64,000 nt of DNA, from contig CAYPJE010000001.1 of assembly GCA_964410945.1 (NCBI GenBank), positions 148,907 to 212,906 of the forward strand, given 5' to 3'. Positions 17,885-26,951 of the stretch are shown one piece after another. The notes under the pieces are model-generated. The model worked only from the letters and a program-made list of their open reading frames with translations, made no database searches and had not been told where the DNA came from. The position numbers were made by a program, and so were the translations under genes. Position 1 is the stretch's first letter, and every line of letters begins with the position of its first letter. Source of the stretch: CAYPJE01 sp964410945. GTDB taxonomy: Bacteria > Fidelibacterota > Marinisomatia > Marinisomatales > TCS56.

Positions 17885-18870
17885 TATACCAGGTCCTCGA
17901 TAATCATCTGGTGAATTTTTGTAGCGACGGCCAGGGCCTCCCGGGCGGCGGGACCATCGACGATCGGCTTGGCATCCCCGGCAATCACAGCCAGGAAATT
18001 CGTCAGTTCCATCTGCAGGGCATCTGATTTTTCAATGGCCGGTTTTTCGTACACGATCTGGCGATGGATACCGTCCTGATCCAGAGGAACGGTAAGAATT
18101 GCCTCAGGATCTTTTTCCTGCATATCCAGGATGCGGTAAACCTCGGTCAAACCCAGGAACATATCGATTGTAACGTACATGTCCTGCTGGAAAACCTTTA
18201 TTTTACGCACCTTGTCCTTGGCAATCCGGCTGGCGGTGATACTGGCTACGGTTCCGTTCTGAAAGCGGATGCGGGCATTGGCGATATCAACCGACTTGGT
18301 CATAATCGATACGCCGCTGGCACGGATATTTTTTACCGGGGAATCAACCAGCGACAGAATTATATCAATATCGTGGATCATCAAGTCCAGGACCACCGGC
18401 ACGTCGGTGCCCCGGGCGGTAAAGGGTGCCAGGCGCTGAACCTCGATGAACTTGGGCTGCAAGTCGAAATTTTCCAGTGGCAGCAGGGCCGGGTTCATCC
18501 GTTCGATATGTCCCACCTGCAGGTTTACACCATATTGCCGGCTCAACTCAATCAGCCGGTCAGCTTCGGCGATGGTTTTGGTAATCGGTTTTTCAATAAA
18601 AGTGTGTTTACCATTTTTGATACAATGTTCCGCAACTGTGGCATGGTCAATGGTTGGGGTTACAATTGAAACAGCGGATACTTCCGATAACAGGTCATCC
18701 AGAGACCCAAAGGCTTTGGTGTTATATTCCGCGGCGATTGATTCGGCCCGAGCGGAATCCACGTCAAAAACACCTTTTAAGCAGGCGGTGGGCAGTTTGG
18801 AAAGATGTTTTACGTGAAATTGGCCCAGGTGACCAACGCCAATCACACCGATATCGATTTTATTTTTCAT
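17884..18870 (-). CDS. Gfo/Idh/MocA-family oxidoreductase, GnnA-like candidate
   Basis: NAD(P)-dependent sugar dehydrogenase: Rossmann motif GVIGVGHLGQFHVKHL at residues 8-23, EKPI (about 94-97) with the family's catalytic lysine, and the HDIDIILSL stretch. First gene of the lipid A operon. In Acidithiobacillus and Leptospira a Gfo/Idh enzyme (GnnA) oxidises UDP-GlcNAc at C3 for an amide-linked lipid A and is encoded beside lpx genes. That makes GnnA activity the best guess, but the partner aminotransferase GnnB is not in the window. It could act on another nucleotide sugar. Confidence 0.82.
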   Translation of the reverse strand: MKNKIDIGVIGVGHLGQFHVKHLSKLPTACLKGVFDVDSARAESIAAEYNTKAFGSLDDLLSEVSAVSIVTPTIDHATVAEHCIKNGKHTFIEKPITKTIAEADRLIELSRQYGVNLQVGHIERMNPALLPLENFDLQPKFIEVQRLAPFTARGTDVPVVLDLMIHDIDIILSLVDSPVKNIRASGVSIMTKSVDIANARIRFQNGTVASITASRIAKDKVRKIKVFQQDMYVTIDMFLGLTEVYRILDMQEKDPEAILTVPLDQDGIHRQIVYEKPAIEKSDALQMELTNFLAVIAGDAKPIVDGPAAREALAVATKIHQMIIEDLV

Positions 18871-19108
18871 AGATTACCGCAGGTAAGAATTAAATATCTG
18901 CAAAAATTAACTGTAAGCGGTGATTACATGGAATGATAATCTGAGTTTGATGATTCCCACCATTTATGCCTCCTCGGACCAAAAATCAATCATAACTGCT
19001 TTTCCTTGGGATTAAATTAAAATTTTGCCAAATTTTTCATATAAAGATACTTGCATTTCAGCGGATTGGATGTGAGTTTTGTACGATCCTCAAAGGGGAG
19101 CACAGGTA

Positions 19109-19735
19109 ATGGACAATGAATTAAAGTCAGGTTTAGGGTATTTGATTCCGGTTGGAGCCATCGTCGGATATATTCTGGCGCTGGTGGCTGAGAGTTTTGT
19201 ATGGGCAATCATCTTTGCCGCCGGAGGCATCCTGCTGTGGTTTATCTATCTGCTGATAATGGAAATCGACCCACCACGACCATTCGGAAATATTATTGTC
19301 CTTTTTGGTGTTCTTCTGGCAATTTCGGTTTTTCTGGCCACCGGACTGGAACAGGATATGTTTGGCGGTTACCTGCTTAAAACCGAGGGGCTGATCTATG
19401 CGATCCTGATTCTATTTTTCACTGTAATGGCGGGAGTGCTATTCCGCTCGCAGAACCGAAAAAAGGACGCTGCCTTAAGTCCTGCCGATCAGCAGCTGGT
19501 TGACCAGGCCCTGGGTGGGGAGGGCGATGAAAAGGATCCCCGTGTCATTGTGGTGAAGCAGGAAGCACCCAAAGAGGAAAAACCGCAGCAACCCGAGTAC
19601 GATTACGATCCCTATGCTTATACCTATCCGCCGGAATACTACGAGGACGAAGACGAGGAAGAATACGATGAAGATGATGATGCGTATGAGGAAGACGAGT
19701 ACGAAGATGAATACGAAGACGACGAGGAAGATTGA
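19109..19735 (+). CDS. Membrane protein with a very acidic, tyrosine-rich C-terminal tail
   Basis: Unrecognised family. The start is at MDNELKSG, ahead of which lies AGGGGAG; a TTG frame from 19079 adds ten residues. It has four hydrophobic helices (about 10-28, 32-52, 60-80 and 95-117), then a cytoplasm- or periplasm-exposed tail (about 120-208). The last 60 residues are almost all Glu, Asp and Tyr with no hydrophobic core. The tail cannot be a folded domain of normal type and may bind metal ions or basic partners. It is divergent from the lipid A operon and followed by its own terminator. Confidence 0.7.
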   Translation: MDNELKSGLGYLIPVGAIVGYILALVAESFVWAIIFAAGGILLWFIYLLIMEIDPPRPFGNIIVLFGVLLAISVFLATGLEQDMFGGYLLKTEGLIYAILILFFTVMAGVLFRSQNRKKDAALSPADQQLVDQALGGEGDEKDPRVIVVKQEAPKEEKPQQPEYDYDPYAYTYPPEYYEDEDEEEYDEDDDAYEEDEYEDEYEDDEED

Positions 19736-19755
19736 TCTGATTTAATGAAAAATTG

Positions 19756-19779
19756 AAAGGGCCGGTGACGGCCCTTTTT
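19756..19779. terminator. Intrinsic terminator
   Basis: Perfect stem AAAGGGCC (19756-19763) and GGCCCTTT (19770-19777), six-base loop, then TTTTT in total. The minus side is also T-rich, so it can stop both the + gene at 19109-19735 and the minus-strand lipoprotein gene ending at 19801. Confidence 0.88.
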
Positions 19780-19800
19780 AATATATCGGTTATAAACGAG

Positions 19801-20688
19801 TTAATCTTGCTGGCATAATATATATGTTTTTTTAATGACCAGATTTCCAGTAGTAAAAACTCCAAAGGAACCGTCTACATTTGATATATCTTCAATGTTT
19901 TCTATTGGCCAATTTTCTCCCTCATCATCAAATATGTAATCATAGTTTTTCTCATAACTATGTTCCAGGTAATACCTAATAGTAATTTCCTTCTCAGTAA
20001 AATTACTTCCGAATAAATGTAGTGAATCAGTTGCTGTGTAAATAAAAATAGTTGAGTCGGTTATTGAAAATTTGCGCCATAATCGGTAAGTAAAAGTATC
20101 GTTATAACCATAATAAGCGTTGGGGGATGAAAGATAATTGTTTTCTGGAATGGAGTACTTAATATCATGGTAATAATTCTCTCCCAACACTTTTTCAGGT
20201 ATTGTACCGGCCCATTTAATTATTGAATCTGGTTTAAACCAAATAGTATCACTTTCTGATTCGAAGCTGATATTGGGGGAGTATAATTCTGAACATATCA
20301 TTCCTCCATCCTCTAAAACTACATTCAGGCTACAGTGCGATCCGTATTCCATAAATGGTTTTGATCCTTCCCATAGATACTTGCCATTTTCCTGGTCTTC
20401 AAAATTGATAACCGAATCATTGACAGTTATTGATACTTCAGCACCGGTTATTCCAAAGGTCTGATCGCTGCTCTTATCAAAAGCATAGCTGATCATAGGT
20501 ATTACTTTTTGAACAATAACAAATTGACTGTAGCGTGGATCCTCATCTGATGTTTGGTAAGTACTTAATTTGCAGGTCACCAAGATATACTCATCCTCTG
20601 TATCCCAATTAATTGTTGGATCCTCACTACAACTGCAAACCACTAAGGATATTAAAATTATTGTATACATAATTTTCTTAAAACTCAT
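19801..20688 (-). CDS. DUF4249-like lipoprotein, partner of the TonB-dependent receptor
   Basis: 295 residues. A signal peptide with lipobox (ILISLVVCSC, lipidation at the first Cys) marks an outer-membrane lipoprotein. The mature part begins with a beta-rich domain in which AEVSITVNDSVINFEDQENG and GSHCSLNVVLEDGG recall the DUF4249 family, which in Bacteroidetes accompanies TonB-dependent receptors. The match is by eye and weak at the C terminus. Its start overlaps the receptor stop by 11 bases. The pair is visibly AT-richer than its neighbours. It probably helps capture the substrate, which is unknown. Confidence 0.65.
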   Translation of the reverse strand: MSFKKIMYTIILISLVVCSCSEDPTINWDTEDEYILVTCKLSTYQTSDEDPRYSQFVIVQKVIPMISYAFDKSSDQTFGITGAEVSITVNDSVINFEDQENGKYLWEGSKPFMEYGSHCSLNVVLEDGGMICSELYSPNISFESESDTIWFKPDSIIKWAGTIPEKVLGENYYHDIKYSIPENNYLSSPNAYYGYNDTFTYRLWRKFSITDSTIFIYTATDSLHLFGSNFTEKEITIRYYLEHSYEKNYDYIFDDEGENWPIENIEDISNVDGSFGVFTTGNLVIKKTYILCQQD

Positions 20689-23140
20689 AGCTGACTCCAA
20701 CTAAGGGAAAAAGTGGAAAGCCGTTAAATGCTTTCGCCTTGTAGACAACTCTACTCAATGGAATATTTGTATCAGGGTCTCTGCCAAGGATAATTACATC
20801 TGCTTCATATACATCTTCATAATAAATCACATTTTGACGGTCGTAAATATTAATGAGTTGAAGATAGTAATTCAGTCGTCCCTTCTTTAGCTTTTTGTAT
20901 TTATTTATCTTTATATCCAATCGATGGTAACAGGGATAGCGAAGGAAGTTCTTTGGTACTTCCAAAATTATTGAAATCGGGTATGGGTTTGTGGCAGACC
21001 ACTCAGTATCAGCAACACCAAATCCTGTATAATATAAGGATTCTTCCAAGTTGGCCGGCCTTCCGGTATTGAATGAAAAAGATGTGGAAACAGACAATCC
21101 CCTTTTCAGTGGATAGCTCAGACCGCATGTAAGCTTGTGCCGCTGGTCATAATTGGGATAGTAATACTCACCAGCTTCTTTTTTCCGGGTAAGTGAGTAA
21201 GTATAGGCAAGCTGTGAAAATAATCTCCGCCATCTATACGCCATAGATAATTCAGTACCCCATGAATAACCGCTTGTTGTGTTAAAAGTACTGTTTTTAT
21301 CGACATATAACAGGTTAGAATAACTTTTGCTGTATAATGATGCTACCAACTTGATTTTATCGATGTCGGTGTAGGAATAGGATAGAATTGCGTGATCAGA
21401 TGTTGGTATTGACTCAACAGTGTTGGGAAAATATAGACTGGCAATATTATAAAAACCATATTCAACGGAAGAGGATAGTAACTGAGAATACCTGCCAAGT
21501 GATAACTTCACTTGTGAACCTGTATTTATTATCCAGCCGATATTTAATCTTGGCTCTAATATTGCTTCAGAATTAAGAGAATGTTTTACAGCTCTGATTC
21601 CCAAGCGCACGGGAAGTCTTTCGATTTTGGTAACTAATAATTCCCCAAAACCGGAGAATGACGAAATCTGCTTGTCATAATTCATGGAGTCGGGAGCATA
21701 ATCCATAAACACATTCAGGTAGCGGGAGATCATATTAAACTCCAGTGAATTCCAGCCATACTTTAGATTTCTTTTGCTGATATCTGCTCCCAGACTAACG
21801 GTATAATCCGGATTAATTACATATTGCCCTTTAGTAGTTATACCGTAATGGGATAACCGCGTATCAGCTAATACACCCTCATCATCAAACATATAATTAG
21901 TATTTTCATTTTCAACATGAGCTATTGTTGATAGAGATGCGGAGTCGTGGACTACAAAGGCATGAAGAAAATCAATTCCCTGTTCAAGTTCCGATAAGTA
22001 TGCTGTTGTTTCAAAAGACAGCTTATTATTTAATCTTGCCATCCATTGGATGCTGCCTACTCTGTTTGTCCAATCAATGGCACTGTGATTATCTTCCCAA
22101 TAAGTATTTGAATCGGCATGGGCGATAGTAATGTCAGGCTCTTGTTGATAGGCGGGATTGTATCGTTTGATTTTGTTAGCCAACAAATAATCATCAGCAG
22201 AATAAAATATATTACAGGTGATCAGGTGATTCGGTCTTGGCATATACGATAGTTTCCCTTCCCAATCATAATATTTGTAGGGGAAATCCTCACCCAGCAT
22301 ATCAAATATTTGATCATAATACGTTTGCCGTCCCGAAACCCGCCATCTCCATTTTTTGGATATTGACCCGGATACGGCACCACCAATATTAAACAAATTC
22401 AAATCCATATTGGCTGAAAGTGAATCAGTACCGGATTTAGTCGTTATATCGAGTACTCCTGATAACCGATCGCCATATTCTGCCGAGAAACCACCCGAGT
22501 AGTATTTTATAATATCTATGGATGATGGGTCGAGCGAAGAAGATAGACCAAACATGTGAAAGGGCTGGTAAATTGGCACACCATTAAGCAGAACAAGATT
22601 CTGGTCCGGCGTGCCACCGCGAATGTAAAGTTGATTGGATAATTCACTTGTTGATAATACGCCGGGCAGGGCCTGCAATGATCTAAATACATCAGATCCG
22701 GTGATTGATGGCAATGCCTGCAAATCTTCCTGTCTGATAACCATCATGGATGATTCGATCATCTGTTGTTTTGATAGAGCCGACTCCCCAATTACTTCTA
22801 TCGGACTAAAAGAAATAGCTTTAGGGTCTAAAGTGACATTCAATTTGCTGATATTGAGTAATTCATCGTCCGTTAAAGTAATAGTACTCGGTTCATATCC
22901 GATATGATGAAACAAAATTGTTATTTCATTTCCTGGATTTACTTCCAGATTGTAGCGGCCGTTAACATCGGTGGTAGTACCTGTATTGGTGCCGATAGTA
23001 GATATGTTAACATATGGCAGAGGTGCCTTTGAAGCGGATTGTACGATGCCAGTTATTGTTTTCTGGCTAATATCCGTACAGAACAAACTATTTAAACCGC
23101 AAAGCAGTAATATCAGACCTATGTTAAAAACTTTCCCCAT
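20678..23140 (-). CDS. TonB-dependent outer-membrane receptor with carboxypeptidase-regulatory-like N-terminal domain
   Basis: 820 residues: signal peptide (1-22); CarboxypepD_reg-like domain (about 27-110; ITGIVQSASKAPLPYVNIS and GRYNLEVNPG); plug domain (about 125-225; SDVFRSLQALPGV and LYIRGGTPDQNLVLLNGVP); and a beta-barrel ending in the aromatic LVGVSYEF. It transports a ligand across the outer membrane using TonB. The linked lipoprotein and N-terminal regulatory-like domain resemble the Bacteroidetes nutrient receptors, but no enzyme gene nearby reveals the substrate. Base composition is AT-richer than the flanking housekeeping genes, which hints at separate history. Confidence 0.93.
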   Translation of the reverse strand: MGKVFNIGLILLLCGLNSLFCTDISQKTITGIVQSASKAPLPYVNISTIGTNTGTTTDVNGRYNLEVNPGNEITILFHHIGYEPSTITLTDDELLNISKLNVTLDPKAISFSPIEVIGESALSKQQMIESSMMVIRQEDLQALPSITGSDVFRSLQALPGVLSTSELSNQLYIRGGTPDQNLVLLNGVPIYQPFHMFGLSSSLDPSSIDIIKYYSGGFSAEYGDRLSGVLDITTKSGTDSLSANMDLNLFNIGGAVSGSISKKWRWRVSGRQTYYDQIFDMLGEDFPYKYYDWEGKLSYMPRPNHLITCNIFYSADDYLLANKIKRYNPAYQQEPDITIAHADSNTYWEDNHSAIDWTNRVGSIQWMARLNNKLSFETTAYLSELEQGIDFLHAFVVHDSASLSTIAHVENENTNYMFDDEGVLADTRLSHYGITTKGQYVINPDYTVSLGADISKRNLKYGWNSLEFNMISRYLNVFMDYAPDSMNYDKQISSFSGFGELLVTKIERLPVRLGIRAVKHSLNSEAILEPRLNIGWIINTGSQVKLSLGRYSQLLSSSVEYGFYNIASLYFPNTVESIPTSDHAILSYSYTDIDKIKLVASLYSKSYSNLLYVDKNSTFNTTSGYSWGTELSMAYRWRRLFSQLAYTYSLTRKKEAGEYYYPNYDQRHKLTCGLSYPLKRGLSVSTSFSFNTGRPANLEESLYYTGFGVADTEWSATNPYPISIILEVPKNFLRYPCYHRLDIKINKYKKLKKGRLNYYLQLINIYDRQNVIYYEDVYEADVIILGRDPDTNIPLSRVVYKAKAFNGFPLFPLVGVSYEF

Positions 23141-23313
23141 TTGTTTAACTACAAACCTTATAATTATTTGTGACGGATATTAGTCAATAAGGTAGCTTCG
23201 TTCAATAAAATATATTTTATTTCCAGTCACTGTGATAAACGGCACAAATTTTCCATATATATTATACTGTAGATATAGCAATGACTACATTGTACCGCGC
23301 TTACAAATCAAAT

Positions 23314-24414
23314 TTATTTATTAAACCTGAACAGAATACAATCCCCATCCTGAACTAAATAATCCCGTCCTTCCAGCAGGCCCAGCCCGGCGTCACGGAC
23401 GGCCTTCTCCGAACCGTGTTCCACCAGGTCGGCATGACGGAAAACCTCAGCCTTGATAAACCCTTCCTGGAAATCGCTGTGGATCTCACCGGCAGCATCC
23501 CAGGCTGTGGCTGTGGCCGGCACCGGCCAGGAGCGGGCCTCGTTATCATTAGCGGTGTAGAAGGTTTTCAAGTCCAGTAATTTGAAGGCGGCATGGATCA
23601 ATTTTAACAGGCCCGATTCGTGCAGACCATACATTTCCGCGAACTCCAGTTTTTCATCCTCTTCCAGTAAGGACAGTTCCTGTTCCAGTTGTCCACAGAG
23701 GCGAATGGCGGTATTGCCCTCCTTCTCAGCCAGGTCGAATAATCTTTGAGGCTGGGGGCTGCGGCCGGGATTGGTGAATTCTTCTTCATCAACGTTGGCA
23801 ATGTATAAAATCGGTTTTGCGGTCAACAGAAACAGTCCGGTAATGATCGCTTCCTCATCGCTGGCCCGCTCAAAGCTTCGCACCGGTTGCCCGTTGTTGC
23901 AATGGTCGCGCAGGCGTTCCAGCAGGGCCGCTTCCCTGCGGGCGGTTTTGTCGCCAACTTTACCTGCTTTAACATCTTTAGCCAGTCGTTTATCAATGGT
24001 TTCCAGGTCCGCCAGCAGCAATTCGGTTTGAATCACCTCAGCGTCACGAACCGGGTCGATGGTGGCTTCCACGTGGGATACATTTTCATCTTCGAAACAA
24101 CGTACCACATGGATAATAGCCGCCACCTGGCGAATCTGTCCCAGGAACTGGTTGCCAAGTCCCTCGCCCTTGGAAGCACCCCGGACCAGCCCGGCAATAT
24201 CAGTGAATTCAACCGTGGCCGGGGTTATCTTAGGCGAACCGTAAATTCGGGCCAGTTCCGGCAGTTGTGAGTCGGGCAGGGGAACTACACCGACATGAGG
24301 ATCAATTGTGCAAAACGGGTAGTTTTCGGCTGGGACGGATGAGGCCGTCAGGGCGTTAAAGATGGTAGACTTACCAACATTTGGAAGACCGACAATTCCA
24401 CATCTTAGGGCCAT
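23314..24414 (-). CDS. ychF: Ribosome-associated P-loop NTPase YchF/OLA1
   Basis: 366 residues, the usual length. Walker A GLPNVGKST (about 8-16), G3 DIAGLVRGASKGEGLGNQFL, and NVDE in place of the G4 NKxD motif, which explains the family's preference for ATP. A coiled-coil region and a C-terminal TGS domain (about 280-366) follow. It is thought to act on ribosomes and stress responses. It follows fabA by 34 bases on the same strand. Confidence 0.97.
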   Translation of the reverse strand: MALRCGIVGLPNVGKSTIFNALTASSVPAENYPFCTIDPHVGVVPLPDSQLPELARIYGSPKITPATVEFTDIAGLVRGASKGEGLGNQFLGQIRQVAAIIHVVRCFEDENVSHVEATIDPVRDAEVIQTELLLADLETIDKRLAKDVKAGKVGDKTARREAALLERLRDHCNNGQPVRSFERASDEEAIITGLFLLTAKPILYIANVDEEEFTNPGRSPQPQRLFDLAEKEGNTAIRLCGQLEQELSLLEEDEKLEFAEMYGLHESGLLKLIHAAFKLLDLKTFYTANDNEARSWPVPATATAWDAAGEIHSDFQEGFIKAEVFRHADLVEHGSEKAVRDAGLGLLEGRDYLVQDGDCILFRFNK

Positions 24415-24448
24415 CGGGCACCCCGCCTTTCAGGTTGTGATGATCGTA

Positions 24449-25003
24449 TTAAAACGGATCCAGGGCTGGATCATCACCGAAATCATAGGTCAGTTTCGGG
24501 AATAATCCAACCTGTAGATTTTCTGCAAAATAGATAATTTTTTCTTCTACTTTCAAGACCGCGTCAGCCCAGGCCATATAGACCGGCCGGGTTATCAGTT
24601 TCTTGATATCCAGGTGATAGCTGATCTGCTTGTGATAGGGGCGGACCTGTCCCTTGAATTTTACCTGTCCGCAGCCCAGGGCCCGGCCCTTGCCTTCGCC
24701 ACCGGTCCATGAGAGGAAAAATCCCAGTAGCTGCCACAAGCCATCCAGGCCAAGGCAACCGGGCATGACCGGATCGTTCTTGAAATGACATTTGAAGAAC
24801 CAGTTCTCCGGATCGATATCAAGCTCGGCCAGAATCTGGCCCTTACCGTATTTGCCGCCTTCCTTGGTTATATTCAGGATACGGTCGATCATCAGCATCG
24901 GCGGCTTGGGTAGTTTGCCGCCAAAACCTCCTGATAATGTTCCTTCACCGGCAGCAACAATATCTTCCTTATTAAAAGAATTTCGCAGATTAAATTTTTT
25001 CAT
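24449..25003 (-). CDS. fabA: 3-hydroxydecanoyl-ACP dehydratase/isomerase FabA-type
   Basis: Dehydrates 3-hydroxyacyl-ACP and, in true FabA, isomerises trans-2- to cis-3-decenoyl-ACP to start unsaturated fatty acids. 184 residues aligned easily with E. coli FabA: WFFKCHFKNDPVMPGCLGLD contains the catalytic His73 and Asp87 (E. coli His70 and Asp84), followed by GEGKGRALG and VKFKGQV. No fabB is beside it in the window. It lies between an acyl-CoA dehydrogenase (47 bases) and ychF (34 bases), all on the minus strand. FabZ is an alternative only at low probability, since FabZ is shorter and lacks this HF-to-LD wording. Confidence 0.93.
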   Translation of the reverse strand: MKKFNLRNSFNKEDIVAAGEGTLSGGFGGKLPKPPMLMIDRILNITKEGGKYGKGQILAELDIDPENWFFKCHFKNDPVMPGCLGLDGLWQLLGFFLSWTGGEGKGRALGCGQVKFKGQVRPYHKQISYHLDIKKLITRPVYMAWADAVLKVEEKIIYFAENLQVGLFPKLTYDFGDDPALDPF

Positions 25004-25050
25004 TTATTTTTACCATTGTTAATTATTGTTCAGCTGTTAAATCAGAATCA

Positions 25051-26709
25051 TTATACCCGATCGAAAATAATGTCGGCCAGGGCATCCATATCGGCAATAA
25101 TTCCGACACCGCTTGAAATTAAACCGGCCAGATTTACTGAAGTCGCGAACTCACCATAAGATATAGTATCTAAGGCCCCGCTGCCAAGTAAAATATCTTT
25201 TACTTTGGCTGTGATTACCTGGGCCACCTCGTGGTTGAATATCCGGGCCATCAGAGCCAATTTCCCAGCCTGCGGATCGTTGCTGGCTGCTGAAGCAGCG
25301 GCTTTTTTTGTCAATGCTGTGCCAACCTCAACCCAGGAAACCATATCCGAAAGGGTAAACATGACATGCTGGCTTTTAGACAGCTTGTTTTTATGAACGG
25401 CCGTAATAGTTGCATTCAGAATACGGGTTGCCAAGGCGGCAGTACCGGCACCAAGACTGTCATCTGTGGAATGGATGGTATCCATTTCTGCGGCCAGGGC
25501 GGAGTAGAATTCACCTTTGGTTTTTATGGTCTTCTTCCAGCGAAACATGGAAATGATATTCTGCTGAATCTCGCTGGTACCTTCATAAATATTGGTTATG
25601 CGAACATCACGCTTGATTTTTTCCACCTGGTATTCGTTGATATAGCCATATCCACCCAGGGCCTGGATGCTGGCATCGGCCGCCTGGTTGGCGGCTTCGG
25701 TGGTGAAATACTTGGCAATCGAACCCTCTTCCTGGAGGCCTTCTTCTCCGGAATCAAAGCGCATGGCAACCTGATCGATATAAGCTGCCCCGGCGGCCAG
25801 ACGAACTAGATGGGGAACTATCAATTTGTGGGTGTAGCCCTGTTTTTCAGCCAGGGGTGCCCCGAACTGGATTCGCTCCAGGGCATAACCGGTAGCGATG
25901 TCCATTGCCTCCTCGGCGGCGCCCAGGGCCATGGCGGCTACCATCAGCCGGGTATAACCGAAAACTTCGTTGGCCTGTTTTAAACCCTTACCGGGTTCCA
26001 GACCGATCAGATTTTCCGCCGGCACAACCACATCTTCCAGGACAATAGGTGAGGTGTTGGAGGCCCGGATACCGTGTTTTTCCTCGCCTTTACCCAAATC
26101 CAGACCCGGCATGCCTTTCTCAACCACGAAAAAGGCCGGACCTTCCGGTGTGTTGGCCAGAACAGTGATTATATCGGCATAACCGCCATTGGAAATAAAC
26201 TGTTTGGTACCGGTGATTTTATAGGCGGTGATATTCCCGGTCTCATCGGTGACCGGTTCGGCTTTGGTTTTCAGAGCCGCCAGGTTGCTGCCGGCGCTGG
26301 GTTCGGTTACGGCGTAGGCCACGATTGAATCACCGTCAGCGATTTTACCGAGCCATTTGGTTTTCTGCTCATTAGTCGCACCCACCAGGATCGGATCGGA
26401 GCCCAGTTGCAGGGCAAAGAAAGCCGTGCTGATTCCCAGGCAGATGCGGGAAGTCTCGCGGGTCAGGGCACAGGAATCCCGGGCGCCCCCGCCCATTCCA
26501 CCGAATTCTTCCGGAATAAAAACCAGCTGAAGGCCAATTTCCGGCCCCAGCATTTCCCTGATCGCCGCCTCCGGGAAAATTTCCTTTTTATCCCATTCCA
26601 GGATTAAATCTTTAGTCAGCAGTTTTTTTCTTAACTGACGGATAGTGTCCAGTACCATGGATTGCATTTCGGCATCCATGCCAATCAATGTATTCGAATT
26701 TTCAGTCAT
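25051..26709 (-). CDS. Acyl-CoA dehydrogenase
   Basis: FAD enzyme making the first alpha-beta double bond in fatty acyl-CoA breakdown. The core (about 1-385) has AYAVTEPSAGSNLAAL, KQFISNGGYADI, and the catalytic glutamate in YEGTSEIQQNI (about residue 372). About 160 further residues form a C-terminal extension, so 552 residues exceeds the usual 380-400. Such extended enzymes are common in Bacteroidetes and related phyla. Chain-length preference cannot be read. It may be co-transcribed with fabA and ychF. Confidence 0.93.
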   Translation of the reverse strand: MTENSNTLIGMDAEMQSMVLDTIRQLRKKLLTKDLILEWDKKEIFPEAAIREMLGPEIGLQLVFIPEEFGGMGGGARDSCALTRETSRICLGISTAFFALQLGSDPILVGATNEQKTKWLGKIADGDSIVAYAVTEPSAGSNLAALKTKAEPVTDETGNITAYKITGTKQFISNGGYADIITVLANTPEGPAFFVVEKGMPGLDLGKGEEKHGIRASNTSPIVLEDVVVPAENLIGLEPGKGLKQANEVFGYTRLMVAAMALGAAEEAMDIATGYALERIQFGAPLAEKQGYTHKLIVPHLVRLAAGAAYIDQVAMRFDSGEEGLQEEGSIAKYFTTEAANQAADASIQALGGYGYINEYQVEKIKRDVRITNIYEGTSEIQQNIISMFRWKKTIKTKGEFYSALAAEMDTIHSTDDSLGAGTAALATRILNATITAVHKNKLSKSQHVMFTLSDMVSWVEVGTALTKKAAASAASNDPQAGKLALMARIFNHEVAQVITAKVKDILLGSGALDTISYGEFATSVNLAGLISSGVGIIADMDALADIIFDRV

Positions 26710-26951
26710 TAGAAGCTCATTATGTCAAATGTTCCAAAATAGCAGACCGGTAATAAAATGAGGGTGACTGCCCCCGATCTGATTCCAACGAGTATTTTGT
26801 ATTCCATCAATTAAGCTGGATTACGGCCCTGAAAGTATCCTGCACTGCCAAAGATTACAATCCTTTTTTCTGTTGATTGGGGCTAATTTCCTCTGTTTCC
26901 CCGGAGGTGGAGGATTGGTGTTCCGGGTAATCGATAATAAGGGACAGATTA

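Noticed and set aside
18064..18669. Open frame of 201 codons on the + strand inside the Gfo/Idh gene
   Set aside because: Antisense shadow of a well-supported gene; the translated product lacks family features.
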